Positions 32,911 through 45,002 of a stretch of 64,000 nt of DNA are shown here, one piece after another. The stretch spans positions 16,423,001 to 16,487,000 of the forward strand of contig CM060880.1 of NCBI GenBank assembly GCA_030762935.1, read 5' to 3'. Numbering within the stretch: position 1 is the first letter of the stretch; each line of letters opens with the position of its first letter. The notes under the pieces were generated by a model that ran no database searches, was not told the origin of the DNA, and saw only the letters and a list, made by a program, of their open reading frames with translations. The stretch comes from Hymenopus coronatus. Lineage: Eukaryota > Arthropoda > Insecta > Mantodea > Hymenopodidae. The position numbers and the translations under genes are program-made.

Positions 32911-33368
32911 AGTTTCTCTACACGTACTCTGTACATAGTGTATAGAGAAGGTATTGCATTCCACCCAAAAATTCGATACCGAGATTTCACCGGAAATGTA
33001 TGTTTCAGGGTCCTCTGTGTCCATAAAAAGCATTTCCAGAAAAAGGTCCGTATGTGTGTGTGTGTGTCTGTGAACACGATAATTCAAAAACGAAATGTCG
33101 GTAAAATACCAAACTTGGTATTTGGGTTTAGTATCTTCCAGGGATACGACACAAAGATTTTGAGAAAAATCCCCCCACCCCAAACTACCCTTTACATGGA
33201 AATTTTTTGGAAATTTTTATTTTTTAAAAAATAGCTAAATATTTTGATTAAAATATCGTACATTAAAGATATTTATCTCACAAAACTTATCTTTTCTGGG
33301 AATAGCCTCTGAAGACTATTTTATTCTGGACGAATTTTACGAAATTTTATATAAGTGATAAACCGCCA
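32911..33368 (-). mobile_element. RC-1 3' half
   Basis: Hairpin AGTTTCTCTACACGTACTCT..GTATAGAGAAGG with (GT)n at 33053-33070. Collinear to GTGATAAACCG near 33365, where a plus-strand piece begins. Confidence 0.8.
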
Positions 33369-33532
33369 TTTTTGAAAAAAATGAACATTTTTGAACATTT
33401 TACCAAGTAAAGGGTGGGAGGATTTTCTTTAAAATGTTCGTGTCGCAGCCTTGGAAGATACTAAACCTAAATACCAAGTTTGGTATTTAACGGACCTCTA
33501 TGCTCTATGCACATAGTACGTGTAGAGAAAGA
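33369..33532 (+). mobile_element. RC-1 3' fragment
   Basis: AAGTAAAGGGTGGGAGGATT and TTGGTATTTAACGGACCTCT jump straight to the hairpin's right half (CATAGTACGTGTAGAGAAAG), deleting about 120 bp between them. Confidence 0.7.
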
Positions 33533-33540
33533 AGATTAAT

Positions 33541-34295
33541 GTGTGTGTGTGTCTGTCTGTCTGTGGACACAATAGCTCTAAAACGAAAAGACCGTTACTA
33601 CAAAACTTGGTATTTAAATTTAGTATCTTACAAGGATACAGCACGGAACTTTTCAAGATTATTCCCCTACTCCAAACTACTCTTAACATGGACAAATTTT
33701 TGAAAATGTTGTTTTTCTCAAAAATAGCACTAATATTTTATTCAATTAAAATATCTTATACTAAAGATATTTACATCACAAATAAAATGTTTATCGTGGA
33801 TTTTCTGGGAATAACTTCTTAAAAACCTCTTCATTCTGGATGGTTTTACTCAATTTTACATAACTTAAGCCAATAGAGCTAAACTTACTGAATCAAAAAT
33901 GTAGAACTCGTCAAAACACATATTTTATGTTATTGCGTTTTTATTACATGTATATGTATTTTTTACATACATTTTACTTTTGCAGATTTGACCATTTCCG
34001 AAATATTTCTTGTTTTTGGTTTCAATTTTAAACTACGTAACTTTTCTCAAACGGGAAGCTGCCTTTCGTTTTCTCTCTCTTTTGTATTACTGCTGGCCAT
34101 GCAAACAAACCAAATTTCAATTGTTCACATAGCGACTAGCTTTAACCTAGTGTATTCCATTATTTCCCTTCTACTAACAAGAAAGCAAGTAATGAAAATG
34201 TCTGCTAATGTTTATTTCGATTAGGATGATGTGGATAAAAGAATAATCTTTTGTAAGAATAGGTAGATAAAATCACGTGAATGACACAACTCAGA
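33541..34295 (-). mobile_element. RC-1 copy lacking its hairpin
   Basis: Starts inside the microsatellite (GTGTGTGTGTCTGTCTGTCT) and runs to the 5' tip ATGACACAACTCAGA. Next to a third copy in tandem. Confidence 0.75.
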
Positions 34296-34301
34296 TTTTT
34301 T

Positions 34302-35175
34302 ACTTTACACGTATTTGTACACTGTGTATAGAGAAAGTATAATATTCCACCCAAAAATTCGATAGCGAGCTTTCACCAGAAATAGACGTTTTAGTGTCCC
34401 CTGTAATCAAAAAAAGCATTTTTAGAAAAAGATCCGTGTTTGTGTGTTCGTGTGCCTGTGAACACGATAACTCAAAAACGAAAAGTCGGTAAAATACCAA
34501 ACTGAGGATTTAAGTTTATTATTTTCCAGGGAGCGACATGATTTTGAGAAAAATCCCCGCTCCCCACACTACCTTTTACATGGAAAAAATTTCGAACATT
34601 TTGATTTTTCCAAAAATGCCTCTAACGATTTTGATTAAAATACCGTATATTAAAGCTATTTATATGTCAAATAAAATGTATATATTGAATTTTCTGCGAA
34701 TAGCCTCTGAAGATCTCTTTATTCTGAATGCATTTTGTGTAACTAGTAAACCGTAAGAGATAGATAAAAACTTACTACATAAAAAATGTAGATCACGTTA
34801 AAACACACAATTTGTCATAAACGTTTTTTTTTTCTCCCCCCCCCCCCCCCCCCCCCCCCCCCGCTCCCCGTTGAACTGACCATTTCTGAGATATTCCTTG
34901 TTATTTGTTTCTGATTTAAAATATTTAAACTTTTCTAACACGAAAAGTTGTAAACTACTGGCCCTGCTTAGAAACGGATTTCATCCACATCACAACCAGC
35001 TTTTAAAATATTTGACTACCGTTTTCGCCTAGTGTATTCCGTTATTTTGCTTCAACTTACAAGGAAGCAAGTAATAAAGACAATCTCTGTTAATGTTTAC
35101 CTCGATTATCATGAGGTACATAGAAGAATTTGCTACTGCGATGTAGAGAAAGTCATGTGAATGGAACACTTCAGA
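34302..35175 (-). mobile_element. RC-1 copy, full length with poly(C)
   Basis: ACTTTACACGTATTTGTACA..GTATAGAGAAAG forms a partly decayed hairpin. The copy ends GTGAATGGAACACTTCAGA. A 27-nt C run (34836-34862) replaces the usual T-rich stretch. Confidence 0.8.
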
Positions 35176-35479
35176 TTTCTCATTTTAAATTGCAGTTGTG
35201 CCAGCTGTTTTACAGAAGGCTCAGAAGAAATATGTGGAGCGCAACTCTGATCGTGTTCCAGATCAACTCTGCCCTTTGGCAGTAGTAGTAGTGTATCGCT
35301 CTCGAACACGGGCTACAGCGATTCGAGGTTGCTCTTCTCTGCTGTGAGAATCTTGGAAATATCGTCATTGCCTGAATGAACTTGGATGTATACATTACTG
35401 GTTCGACACTGCCGATTTCTGATTAATTGATTCATTTATATCTCTACTGCCTGATATGATTATAAAATAAATAACAGGA

Positions 35480-36157
35480 AGAAGGAATGAAAACTGCCCA
35501 CATTCTTTGGCGCACACACAAAATTAAATGACTGCAGTAATGTGGTCGAGAAGCTACAAGATCCCAGGCTTCTTGAATTTGTGCCCAGAAGCCACCTTTT
35601 GTCGTTCGCCCATCTACAGGTAAATTGGAGCGCAGCTCCCTTTTTTACCTCAGCCCACACATTCTCAACAGAGTTCAAATCTGGTGAACCGGGAGGCCAT
35701 TCTACCGCTCTGATATCCTACCTCTCTGAAAACAAATTTGAAACCTTTCGAAGTTTTTGGACAGTATGAGTATCCTGTACAAATTAAACAATTCCATCAG
35801 GATATCTCATCCTCACAGAGGGAATCAAAATATTATCGATTATTACCATGTATTGCACACCATTCAGTGTATCGTCAAGCTGCCACAGCACACTAGCCCG
35901 TCCCTTGATATCCAGCCCCAACACGATACAGATATGTGACCATGATGGAATTCTGAAGCCAAGTATTTTGCATCATTTCGGGATCCCTTTGAACGATAAT
36001 CAATCACTTTTCCCTTACGTGTGGAAGAAAATGTTACCTCGTCTAAGAATATCACGTTATCCCATTTGCGATTGTCATTTTCCTGCTGTATAAGTTTGTG
36101 AAGGGTGTGTTGATAATTCAAAAAGAAAAACAAGGTTCCTACCTCACAAAAAATCAA
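35480..36157 (-). pseudogene. Tc1-like transposase remnant
   Basis: Minus-strand coding. ENDNRKWDNVIFLDEVTFSS (about 36090-36030) carries the first catalytic Asp block. HGHISVSCWGWISRDGLVCC (35930-35875) follows, and after frame changes GRISERW and then EWPPGSPDLNSVENVWAEVK (about 35700-35643), the Tc1 block with the third catalytic Glu. The second Asp block (HDNAP-like) is not recognisable. The N-terminal HTH region is absent. Frameshifts and one or more deletions make it inactive. Confidence 0.8.
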
Positions 36158-36589
36158 ATTTGCCCAAAATTGGATTCTTAAAAATGTTTAAAAACATTGG
36201 TTTTCTTAACAATACTTTTAGTATTTTTTCATACCATACAGATTCCATTTTTTTTACATTAAAAAGAAGTGCTTGTGCCTGATGCGTTTGCGTTTCATTC
36301 TGCACACCACATGCTTTTGTGTGCAGCATATTGCTGTTCGATGGAATAAACCATAAAGAAGCATTATAATCACTATAGTTTTATTAAATGTACCGAATGT
36401 CGTGTATGAAATAGGTATGTCTAAAATAAATAGTAGCTATATGATGATTCAACGTCATTAAGAGAAGCGAAAAAAATGTTTGCTACATGCGAGAAGCGAA
36501 CCTGCGACGCTCAGCAGAGGAGTAACCAACGTTTTGCTACAATGAATACACATAAGGCGGCAGTTTTAGATGCCGTACAATAAAATATG
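36158..36589. other. unassigned
   Basis: Between the Tc1-like remnant and a SINE; no motif recognised. Confidence 0.4.
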
Positions 36590-36775
36590 TATCATTGGAA
36601 TAATTGTTTTTTCACACAAGCCGTGTGGTAGAGTCAGACTGAAAAATGCAATGCCATAGCCGGGATTTGAACCACGGATCTCTAGCCGGTTGCTCTGCCA
36701 CTGAGCTACCATGGCAACATGCCGGCATAGCATTGAATTTCTCAACTCACTCATTAGTTTCCCGGTAAACCACAA
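36590..36775 (-). mobile_element. SINE type J
   Basis: On the minus strand GCCATGGTAGCTCAGTGGCA, AACCGGCTAGAGATCCG and GGTTCAAATCCCGGCTATGG can form a tRNA acceptor stem with seven pairs. The T arm lacks its 5' half, so this is a tRNA-like SINE head rather than a tRNA gene. A second copy at 40440 shares flanks on both sides. Confidence 0.7.
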
Positions 36776-36849
36776 AGTGATCTAAAATTATTTTGAGATG
36801 ACAACCCCAATGGCGACTTAATGCTTTAAGTACTTTTAATTACTTAGTT

Positions 36850-37332
36850 TGCGAGTATTTAAGTGTATAATCTCCCAAAGATGCTACATGAAGGTTTTCA
36901 CCCCCAAACTACCCTTTACGTGGAGATATGTTTGAAAATTATGATTTTTTCATAAACGACTTAATAATTTTGATTAAAATGACGTATATTAAAGATATTT
37001 ACATGGCAAAATCTATATATTGAGATTCCTGAGAATAGTCTCGATATCTTCTTAATTCTGAATGATTTTCGCATAAGTGGTAAACCGTAAGAGATAGACA
37101 AAAATTTACGGCACAAAAAATGTAGAGCTTCTCAAAACAATTCAAAGAAACGAATTTCAACGACAATCGCATAGTGACAACTTTTAAAGTATTTGACCAT
37201 CTTTTAGCATAATGTATTCCCTTAATTGGACCATTTTCCTAATGTTTATCTCGATTAGCATGGAGTGGAAAGAAGAATAGTAATTTAGGAAGTTTGTAGA
37301 ACAGGTAGAAGAAGTCATGAGAATGGAACACA
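36850..37332 (-). mobile_element. RC-1 copy lacking its 3' third
   Basis: Starts near ATAATCTCCCAAAGATGC and ends AAGTCATGAGAATGGAACAC. The middle keeps GAATAGTCTCGATATCTTC. The T-rich segment is deleted. Confidence 0.7.
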
Positions 37333-37341
37333 CACTTTTTT

Positions 37342-38066
37342 AGAAAAATATGTGTGTGTGTGTGTGTGTGTGTTTGTGGTCATAACTAAAAAACGAAAAG
37401 TCACTTAAATAGCAAATATGGTAGTTTAGTATCTTCCTTGGACGTGACACAAGATTTTCAGGAAACTCCCCCCACCCCCCAACCACACTTTACATTTTCT
37501 CAAAAAGGTTGTAACGATTTTGATTAAAATATGTATGTTTACGATATTTCTATAACAAACGAAATGTGTATCTTGAATTTTCTGGGAATAGCCTCTGAAG
37601 ACCTCTTCAGTCTGGATGAATTTGTATAACTGAAAAACCATAAGAAATATACAAAAACTCACTACACAAAAAATGTAAATCTCATTAAAACACAATTTGT
37701 ATATATATTTTTGAAGAGTTAACCGTTTCGAGATATTCCGGATTATTTGTTTCAGTTTAGCCACTTAAACTTTTCTCAAACGGGAAGACATTTTTTTCTC
37801 GTTTCTGTTTGTTTACTCCTGGAAAACAAAGAGATTGGTATTTCAATTGTTTCACGTAGCAACCGGTTTTTATAGGACGAGACTAACGCTTTAGCCTGTG
37901 CATTTTCTTATCTCCCCAATCCAATGATCTTACAATGAGCTAGTAATAAGACTAATCCTGCTTATGTTTATCATATTAGCATGATGTAGATAACAGATTA
38001 ATGTTTTTAATAAAAGATTTGTTCACCAAACAGCTAGAGGACACCATGTGAATGGAATACATTAGA
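37342..38066 (-). mobile_element. RC-1 copy lacking its hairpin
   Basis: Begins at AGAAAAATATG and (TG)n 37350-37373 and ends TGTGAATGGAATACATTAGA. Joined in tandem to its neighbours. Confidence 0.75.
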
Positions 38067-38071
38067 TTTTT

Positions 38072-38912
38072 ACTTTCTCTGCAAGTACTATGTACATAAT
38101 GTATAGAGAAGGTATTGCATTCCACCCAAACATTCGATACCGAAATTTCAACGGAAATACATGTTTTGGGTCCCCCTGAATCCAAAAAAAAAAAAAAGGA
38201 ATTTTCAATTTTCATTGTGTGTGTTTGTATGTGTGTCTGTGGATAGCTTAGCTCAAAAACGAAAAGACCGTTAAATACCAAACTTGGTATTTAAGTTTGG
38301 CATCCTCCAAGGATGCGACACGAAAATCCCTCCAACTCCAACTACCATGTATATGGAACTTTTTTCGAAAAATTAGATTTTCTTAAAATTGGCCATAACG
38401 ATTGTGATTAAAATATCGTATATTAAAGATATTTACCTGACAAAATATATATCTTGAATTTTCTGGGAATAGCCTGTGAAGACTACTTTATTCTGGACGA
38501 ATTTTACGGAATTTTGCATAACTGCTAAACTGTAAGAGATAGACAAAAACTTACCACACAAAAAATGTAGAGCACTTTAAAACACAATTTATGTTATATG
38601 CATTTTTTTCGCGGAGTTGATCGTTTTTTAGATATTCCTTGTTTTTGGTTTCAGCTTGGAAAAACTTACACTTTTGTCATTCAGGAATTTGTCAACTCCT
38701 GTCCATACAAACAAAGGAACTTCAGTCACATAGTAACCTGCTTTTGACTATCACTTTAACCTATGGTACTCCCTTATTTCGCTTCTACTTACAAGGAACC
38801 AAGAAATAAGCACAATTTTTGCTAATGTTTGTCTCTATTATCATGAAGTAGATAGAAGAATAGGCTTTTTAACAATAATTTGTTACAGGTACAGAAAGTC
38901 GTATGATTTTAA
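38072..38912 (-). mobile_element. RC-1 copy, full length
   Basis: Hairpin ACTTTCTCTGCAAGTACTAT..GTATAGAGAAGG directly after the 5' tip of the previous copy and five T residues. Ends TACAGAAAGTCGTATGATT. Confidence 0.85.
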
Positions 38913-39417
38913 TACATAAGTTTCTTTGTATTATTATTATTATTGTTAAACTCGTGATCATACAAACCGTCTCGAATATCCATTTTTCTGGTTTTCTGAT
39001 CTCCATTTATGAACTTTTGCTCAAAGTTTACATTGTTAGCATATTTTTTGACGTTGCTCTAGATAACTATATGCGTACCAATGTTCTGACGTAAACGTTC
39101 TACGTAGTATCACGTAACACATTCTTGTATGAAGGAAAAGTTATTTCAATGGAGAACAACATTATTGGACCGTATAGTATAATATGCTAATTACAGCAAG
39201 TTCCTTGGGTAATTTTCCTTTATACTTTTCTCCCTGTAATACCAAATGAATGACTTTGATTATATTCAAAAACATGATTGTGTTGAAGAATCTTCTGCAG
39301 CTACGCCGCATATGCAACTCCCACTAGTCCAGATATTTCTTTTCTGAAATATCGCCAATGATATTCAGTGCATCATAGTGTGAGGGTGTCATGAGGGGCG
39401 AGTAGTTTCTGGTAAAA
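38913..39417. other. unassigned
   Basis: No recognised element; short (ATT)n near 38930-38945. Confidence 0.4.
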
Positions 39418-40281
39418 TCTGATGTGTTCCATTCACATGACTCTCTCAACATCGTTGTAACAAATATTGTTAAAAATCATTATCTTCTGTCTACTTTATG
39501 ATAATCCAGATAAACATTAACAGAAATTGTCTTAATTTCATGTTTTATTGTAAGTAGAAGGTAAATAAGGGAATACACTAGGCTAAAACGACAGTCAAAT
39601 CTTTTAAAAACTGGTTGCCATGTAGTTGAAATCCGTTTCTATGTAGGGCCAGAGGTTAACTTTCCGTGTGGGAAAAGTTTTGAGTAATTTGAATTTGAAA
39701 CAAATAACAAAGAATACCCCAGAAATGGTCAATTCCACGAAAATAGCGTATATGACAAAATTAGGAGTTTTTACCTGATCTACATTTTTTGTTTAATTAT
39801 TTTTGTTCTATCTCTTACGGCTTACCAGTTACGCAAAATTCAGGAAAACTCATTCAGAATAAAGTGGTCTTCAAAGGCTATTCCCAGAAAATTCAAGATG
39901 TACATTTTATTTGTCATATAAATATCTTTAGAGGGCATTTTAATCAAAATCGTTACAGCCATTTTTGGGGAAATTAAAATTTTCGAAATGTTTTCCGTGT
40001 AAAGGGTAGTTTAGGATGGGGGGGGGGGATTTTCTCAAAATCTTCATGTCGCATCCCTGGAAGATGGTAAACTAAAATACCAAGTTTGGAATATTACCGA
40101 TTTTTCGTTTTTGTGTTAACGTGTTCACAGGCACACGGACACACATGGACATTTTTCTAAAAATGTTTTTTTTTATATAGGGAACCGTAAAACATATATC
40201 GGTGAAATTTCGGTATCGAATTTTTGGGTGCAATACAATACCTTCTCTACACATTATGTACATAGTATGTGTACAGAAAGT
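39418..40281 (+). mobile_element. RC-1 copy, complete
   Basis: Clean plus-strand copy from TCTGATGTGTTCCATTCACA to the hairpin ACCTTCTCTACACATTATGT..AGTATGTGTACAGAAAGT, 864 bp. Flanks are GGTAAAA on the left and ATCAAAA on the right, with no duplication. A G run at 40017-40028 lies in the usual G-rich segment. Confidence 0.9.
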
Positions 40282-40439
40282 ATCAAAACCAAACATGTGT
40301 CTTAATATATACAAGAGAGGCGACAAGAGCAGACACTCGAGAAATATCTTGGTCTTGGCAATGCAGGAACTTCTGTTTCATCCAAAATCATCGATATTTT
40401 TAATGCCTTTTAGCTACTCGGTATAGCTGAGTGAAGTAT

Positions 40440-40640
40440 TGTCTGTGGGGGTTGCCAGTGGTTTCTCTTTGAACAACTCTATACTTTTTATGGCAGAAAT
40501 GGCTGAAAAATTGAATGTCATGGTCGGGATTTGAATACGGAGCTCCGGTGCAGTTGCTCTTAATCACTGAGCTGCCATGAATGCCGTTATGATATTAAAT
40601 TCCTCAACTGACTCGAGTTTTTCCCTAGAAGACCACTAAG
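40440..40640 (-). mobile_element. SINE type J, second copy
   Basis: Minus-strand head CATGGCAGCTCAGTGATTAA and a decayed box B (TTCAAATCCCGACC). Flanking parts AATTCCTCAACTGACTCG and TGGCAGAAATGGCTGAAAAA correspond to those of 36590. Confidence 0.65.
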
Positions 40641-41236
40641 TGTCTCATAGACACATTGAAAACTCGCATTATTTCCACAATTTTGGACTTAAGGACATTG
40701 AGATTTGGCAAAATTATATAAAACATGTTTACTAATTTTGAATGTGTTTTCAGAATTTTTGATTAACTTGCTTCACATTTGTAATTTCTAACTTTTAAAA
40801 AGAATTTTGTATCTTTTTCTAAATTTCTACCAAGGCATATAACGTGAAACTTTGTATGTGTATTATGCATATATATAATAACAATTAACTGCAGTTAGTT
40901 ATTTTCCTTAATTTTTTTATTTTAAAAATTGTTGAATACATAGTACATTTTAAAATCATAATTTAGACATATATCACTCATAAAAATTTAAATTTTGAAA
41001 TTCATTTGCAAAGAATTAAAGATATTAGCAGTATAAAGTGTGCAAAATTTAATGTTTGTATTCATAATAGTTTTAAATAAAACTATTGAAAATTGTAAGT
41101 TTAGGAAAAAACAGTTTAAAGATTAAAATGTAGGGCATTCTACATGCACCAAGGTTTAGTATTTCAATTTTGAATATCAGTTACGTACTTTATAAAAGCA
41201 AAATATAGTTTACTGTACATAAATATATCTACTTCT
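40641..41236. other. unassigned, very AT-rich
   Basis: Low-complexity AT sequence; no motif. Confidence 0.5.
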
Positions 41237-41248
41237 TATTAAAGCAAT

Positions 41249-41524
41249 AAAATGAAATAAATAAATGGAGTTTTATTTATGGACGCTGTTTAACTGCTAT
41301 GGTTTTCAGATTCCCATTCTGTGCTGGGCGTGAAATATCGCTTAATTTTGCTCAGATGCCTCTATATCAGTCTTTATGGGACCAACGGCTTTACTTCCCT
41401 TCCGAAGGAACCCATGCTAAGGATTTTTACGCCCGAAAAAAATGCATGGTCCTACGCCGGGTTTGATCCCGCGACAATGGGTATATGAAGTTAGCATGGT
41501 AACCATTACACCTCGGAGGGCGAC
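41249..41524 (-). mobile_element. SINE type C with 12-bp duplication
   Basis: Minus-strand full copy (CTTCCGAAGGAACCCATGCT; GGTTTGATCCCGCGAC; GGTAACCATTACACC). TATTAAAGCAAT is exact at 41237-41248 and 41525-41536. AAAAAATGCATGGTCC marks a small change in the Cys-free body relative to 30366. Confidence 0.9.
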
Positions 41525-41536
41525 TATTAAAGCAAT

Positions 41537-42410
41537 GTCTCCCCATAGCAATTTTACTTGCGAAAACTTAGTAGCTAAGCAGTTTTAACCCGGAAAGAGA
41601 AGTAATTTAAGCAGTTATACGGTCGTTGTTTATGTGTGAGTGTTTTTTTTTTCTCTTGAAGATTTTTATTGCTTTTATGCTAGAATCAGCTGCAAAAGTG
41701 ACATGCTGCATTTAGTAACCTGAACTAACCCCACATATAATAGTGGTGCAAAAGATTTTACGATGAGTTTCAATGGGGAAATAATATTCATTTGAAGAGG
41801 CCAAACCAGCTATTTAGACTATTTTAGATGTCAGCCCCTCATTTAGATTAAATTAGGTGGAATGGAATTCACATATTCTCTTTTAGGAAGTGTGAAACAA
41901 TATACAGTGCCTTCGTTTTATGGTAAGGCCGAGGATTGCGCGATTACGTGCTCCGCACACAGCCTACCACACTGCGGGGTTTTCCGTTCCGTAACTCCGG
42001 CATTACTTACTCACCAATGTAATGTAATGAGCACTAACCTTGTTATAAGTGTTGAAAGCGATAGTTCATCTGCGCGAAGACATTTTTGACATCCCCGGAT
42101 CCATGCGTACGATCTTCTTGCGTAATGTCTATAATTTCTGCACTGTGGTCACACAGTAGGGTTTCAGTTTTAAAAGTATAGAAGCTGTATAGAGGCTTAT
42201 TAGGCGAGAATTCGAACGCAGCACCAGTTTCGTCTAGCTTTTCCTCCGTTAGAACATGCCGGTTTCACTTCTTTGGTTTAGCAAATTTATTGAGCAATCA
42301 TTTTATACTGTCTCTGCCCAGCACTTGCTAATCAAGAAATTGCAACTGAAATTGTCTACACACCTGTTTACATGATTCAGTTTTCATAAATGTATTATAC
42401 TAGAAAAAAA
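41537..42410. other. unassigned
   Basis: Holds a locally GC-richer patch at 41925-42000 without coding signature. Confidence 0.4.
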
Positions 42411-42920
42411 GCTGATGTGTTCCATTCACATAACTTTCTTTACATCTCTGCTACAAATTATTGTTCAAAAGCTTATGCTTCTATTTACTCCATACTAATC
42501 GAGAAAAAAATAACAGTAATAATATTATTACTTGCTTCCTTGTAAGTAGAAGCGAAATAAGGGAGTAACATAGATTAAAGTGATAGTCAAAAGCTGGTTG
42601 CTATGTGACTGAAGTTCCTTTATTTATATGGACAAGAGTTGACAAATTCCCGTATGAGAAAAGTATAAGTATTTTAAAGCTGAAACCAATACCAAGGAAT
42701 ATCTCAAACAACGATCAACTCCACGAAAAAAATTGCATATAACATATGTTGTTTCTGTTAAGTTAGCTTTTCTCTATCTTTTAAAGTTTACCAGTTATGC
42801 AAAATTCCGTAAATTCATCTAGAATAAAATAGTCTTCAGACGCTATTCCCAGAAAATTCAAGATAAACACTTTATTACTCTTGTAAATATCTTTAATATA
42901 CGATATTTTAATCAAAATTG
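42411..42920 (+). mobile_element. RC-1 5' half, left arm of a palindrome
   Basis: GCTGATGTGTTCCATTCACA to ACGATATTTTAATCAAAATT. It breaks off at mid-element, where the minus-strand half begins. Confidence 0.8.
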
Positions 42921-43520
42921 TTTGAAGAAAATCGCCCTACGCAAACTACACTTTACATCGATACATTTTCTAAAATTTTGATTTTCTCAAAAATGGCTCT
43001 AACGATTTTGATTAAAATGCCGTATATTAAAGAAATTTACATGGCAAGTAAAATGTATATTTTGAATTTTCTGCGAATAGCCTCTGAAGACTTATTTCTG
43101 GATTTTGAAAACTAGTAAACCGTAAGAGAGAGACAAAAACTACTACACAAAACATGTAGATCTCGTCAAAACACAATTTATGTCCTTTACTTTTTTGTTG
43201 TGGAACTAACCGTTTCCAAGATACTTTTTATTGGTTTCGACTGGGAAATGCTTATACTTTTCTCCCACATGAAGCATCCGCTTTTGTTTTGCTCTACTCC
43301 TGGCCAAGCAAAGAAGCGATTTACAATGACAATCGCTTTTAAAATATTTGACTATCTCTTTAGCACAGCGCATTCCTTTAGTTTCCTCTACTTATAAGGA
43401 ATTAGGTAATAACATTCTACTAATGTTGACCTCGATTATCATTGTGTAGAAAGAAGAATAATCTTTTGTAAGAAGTTCGTAGAGCAGCTAGAGAAAGTCA
43501 TGTGAGTGTAACACATCAGA
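42921..43520 (-). mobile_element. RC-1 5' half, right arm of a palindrome
   Basis: From GAAGAAAATCGCCCTACGCA to the 5' tip GAGTGTAACACATCAGA. With 42411-42920 it forms a 1.1-kb inverted pair with both 5' ends outward. Confidence 0.8.
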
Positions 43521-43874
43521 TTTTTAGTCATTTAATGAGTTGACATTAGAAGCCTAGAGTCAATATTAGTCGGAAAGAACTTGTGTGTTTTTCCGAGACA
43601 GACTAAAAGACATTAAGTGAGGTTATGTAAGAAAAGATTTTTGTGTGATAGAGAAGAAAGGCTCCATTGTATAATGTATAGTTGCGTCACAACGACGGGC
43701 AAGAAGCCAGTATTTGCTACCTCTGGTTTGCCAGAGTTTAGCTAAACTCGCAACATGCCTCTATAGGGAAACAAAGCAGTTGTGTCGTAATAATGCAGTT
43801 GACTTATTCTATTACCAGCAGAATGTGCCCGACTTTTTACATCAGGGGTCGTGAGTTAAAAAACCTCTTAACTA
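43521..43874. other. unassigned
   Basis: No recognised feature. Confidence 0.4.
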
Positions 43875-44742
43875 ACAAGAAGGTTTGCAGCAAAATTCCC
43901 CTACCACTATCCTTTAATTGGAACATTTTTGCATAGTATATAGAGAAGGTATTGCATTCCACCCAAAAATCCGATACGATAATTCACCGGAAATAGACAT
44001 TTTAGGGTCTCCTGTATCCAACGGTCCGTGTGTGTGTCTGTGAACACGATAACTCAAAAACGAAAAGGCGATAAAATACCAAACTTGGTATATAGGTTTA
44101 GAATGCGACACGAAGGTTTTGTGGAAAACCCCCCACCCTAAATACCCTTAACATAGAAAATTTTCGAACATTTTGATTTTCTCAAAATGGTTCTAACGAT
44201 TTCGATTAAAATACCGTACATTAAAGATATTTACACTACAAATAAAATATATATCTTGAATTTTCTAGGAATAGTCTCTGAAGACCTCTTTATTCTGAAT
44301 GATTTTTGTTGGATTTTGCATAACTTGTAAACCGTAAGAGATGTACAAAAACGTACTAACCAAAATATGCAGACCTCGTTGAAAAACACAATTTATGTTA
44401 TATACATTTTTTTCGTGAAGTTGCCCATTTTTAGATATTCTTTGTTATTGGTTTCAGTTTTAAAATAGTTAAAACTTTTCACATACGGTAATTTGTTAAC
44501 TCCTGGCAAAGCAAAGAAACGGATTTCATCCACTTGACAACTCCCTTTTAAAATATTTCACAATCGTTTTAGCCTAATGTATTCCCTTATTTCCTTTGTG
44601 CTTTCAAGAAAGCAAGTACGAGTAATAAGTCAATTCCTGCTAATGTTTATCTCGATTAGCATGAAGTTGCTATAAGAATATGCTTTTTAACAATAATTTA
44701 TTACAGAGATGTAGAGAAAGTCATGTGAATGTAACACTCAAG
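43875..44742 (-). mobile_element. RC-1 copy preceded by a 50-bp fragment
   Basis: 43875-43929 is a separate internal piece (AAATTCCCCTACCACTATCC). The main copy starts with half a hairpin (GCATAGTATATAGAGAAGG), has GTGTGTGTCTGTGAACACGA, and ends ATGTGAATGTAACACTCAAGA. Confidence 0.75.
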
Positions 44743-44754
44743 ATTTTTCCATTC

Positions 44755-44801
44755 AGTGGCCCTTTAGACCTGTAGGTATTTTTGGTAAAATCTCGAGTGT
44801 G
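44755..44801 (+). mobile_element. RC-1 3'-tail fragment
   Basis: ATTCAGTGGCCCTTTAGACC and TTTGGTAAAATCTCG match the segment before the RC-1 hairpin. It joins a minus copy's 5' tip to the hairpin of the next minus copy. Confidence 0.55.
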
Positions 44802-44944
44802 ATTCTCTATACGTACTTTCTACATAGTGTATAGAGAAGGTATTGTAATGCATCCAACAATTCGATACCGAGATTTTACCGGAAATACATGCTTTGGGAC
44901 CCCCTGGATCAAAAAAAAAAAAAAAAAATTAGAAAGTTGTCCGT

Positions 44945-45002
<58 letters not shown>

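Noticed and set aside
34836..34862. 27-nt poly(C)
   Set aside because: Lies where other RC-1 copies have T-rich runs; simple expansion or a sequencing artefact.
36651..36716. Possible tRNA gene (minus strand)
   Set aside because: The acceptor stem pairs, but the T arm is incomplete and the flanks recur at 40440, so it is a SINE head.
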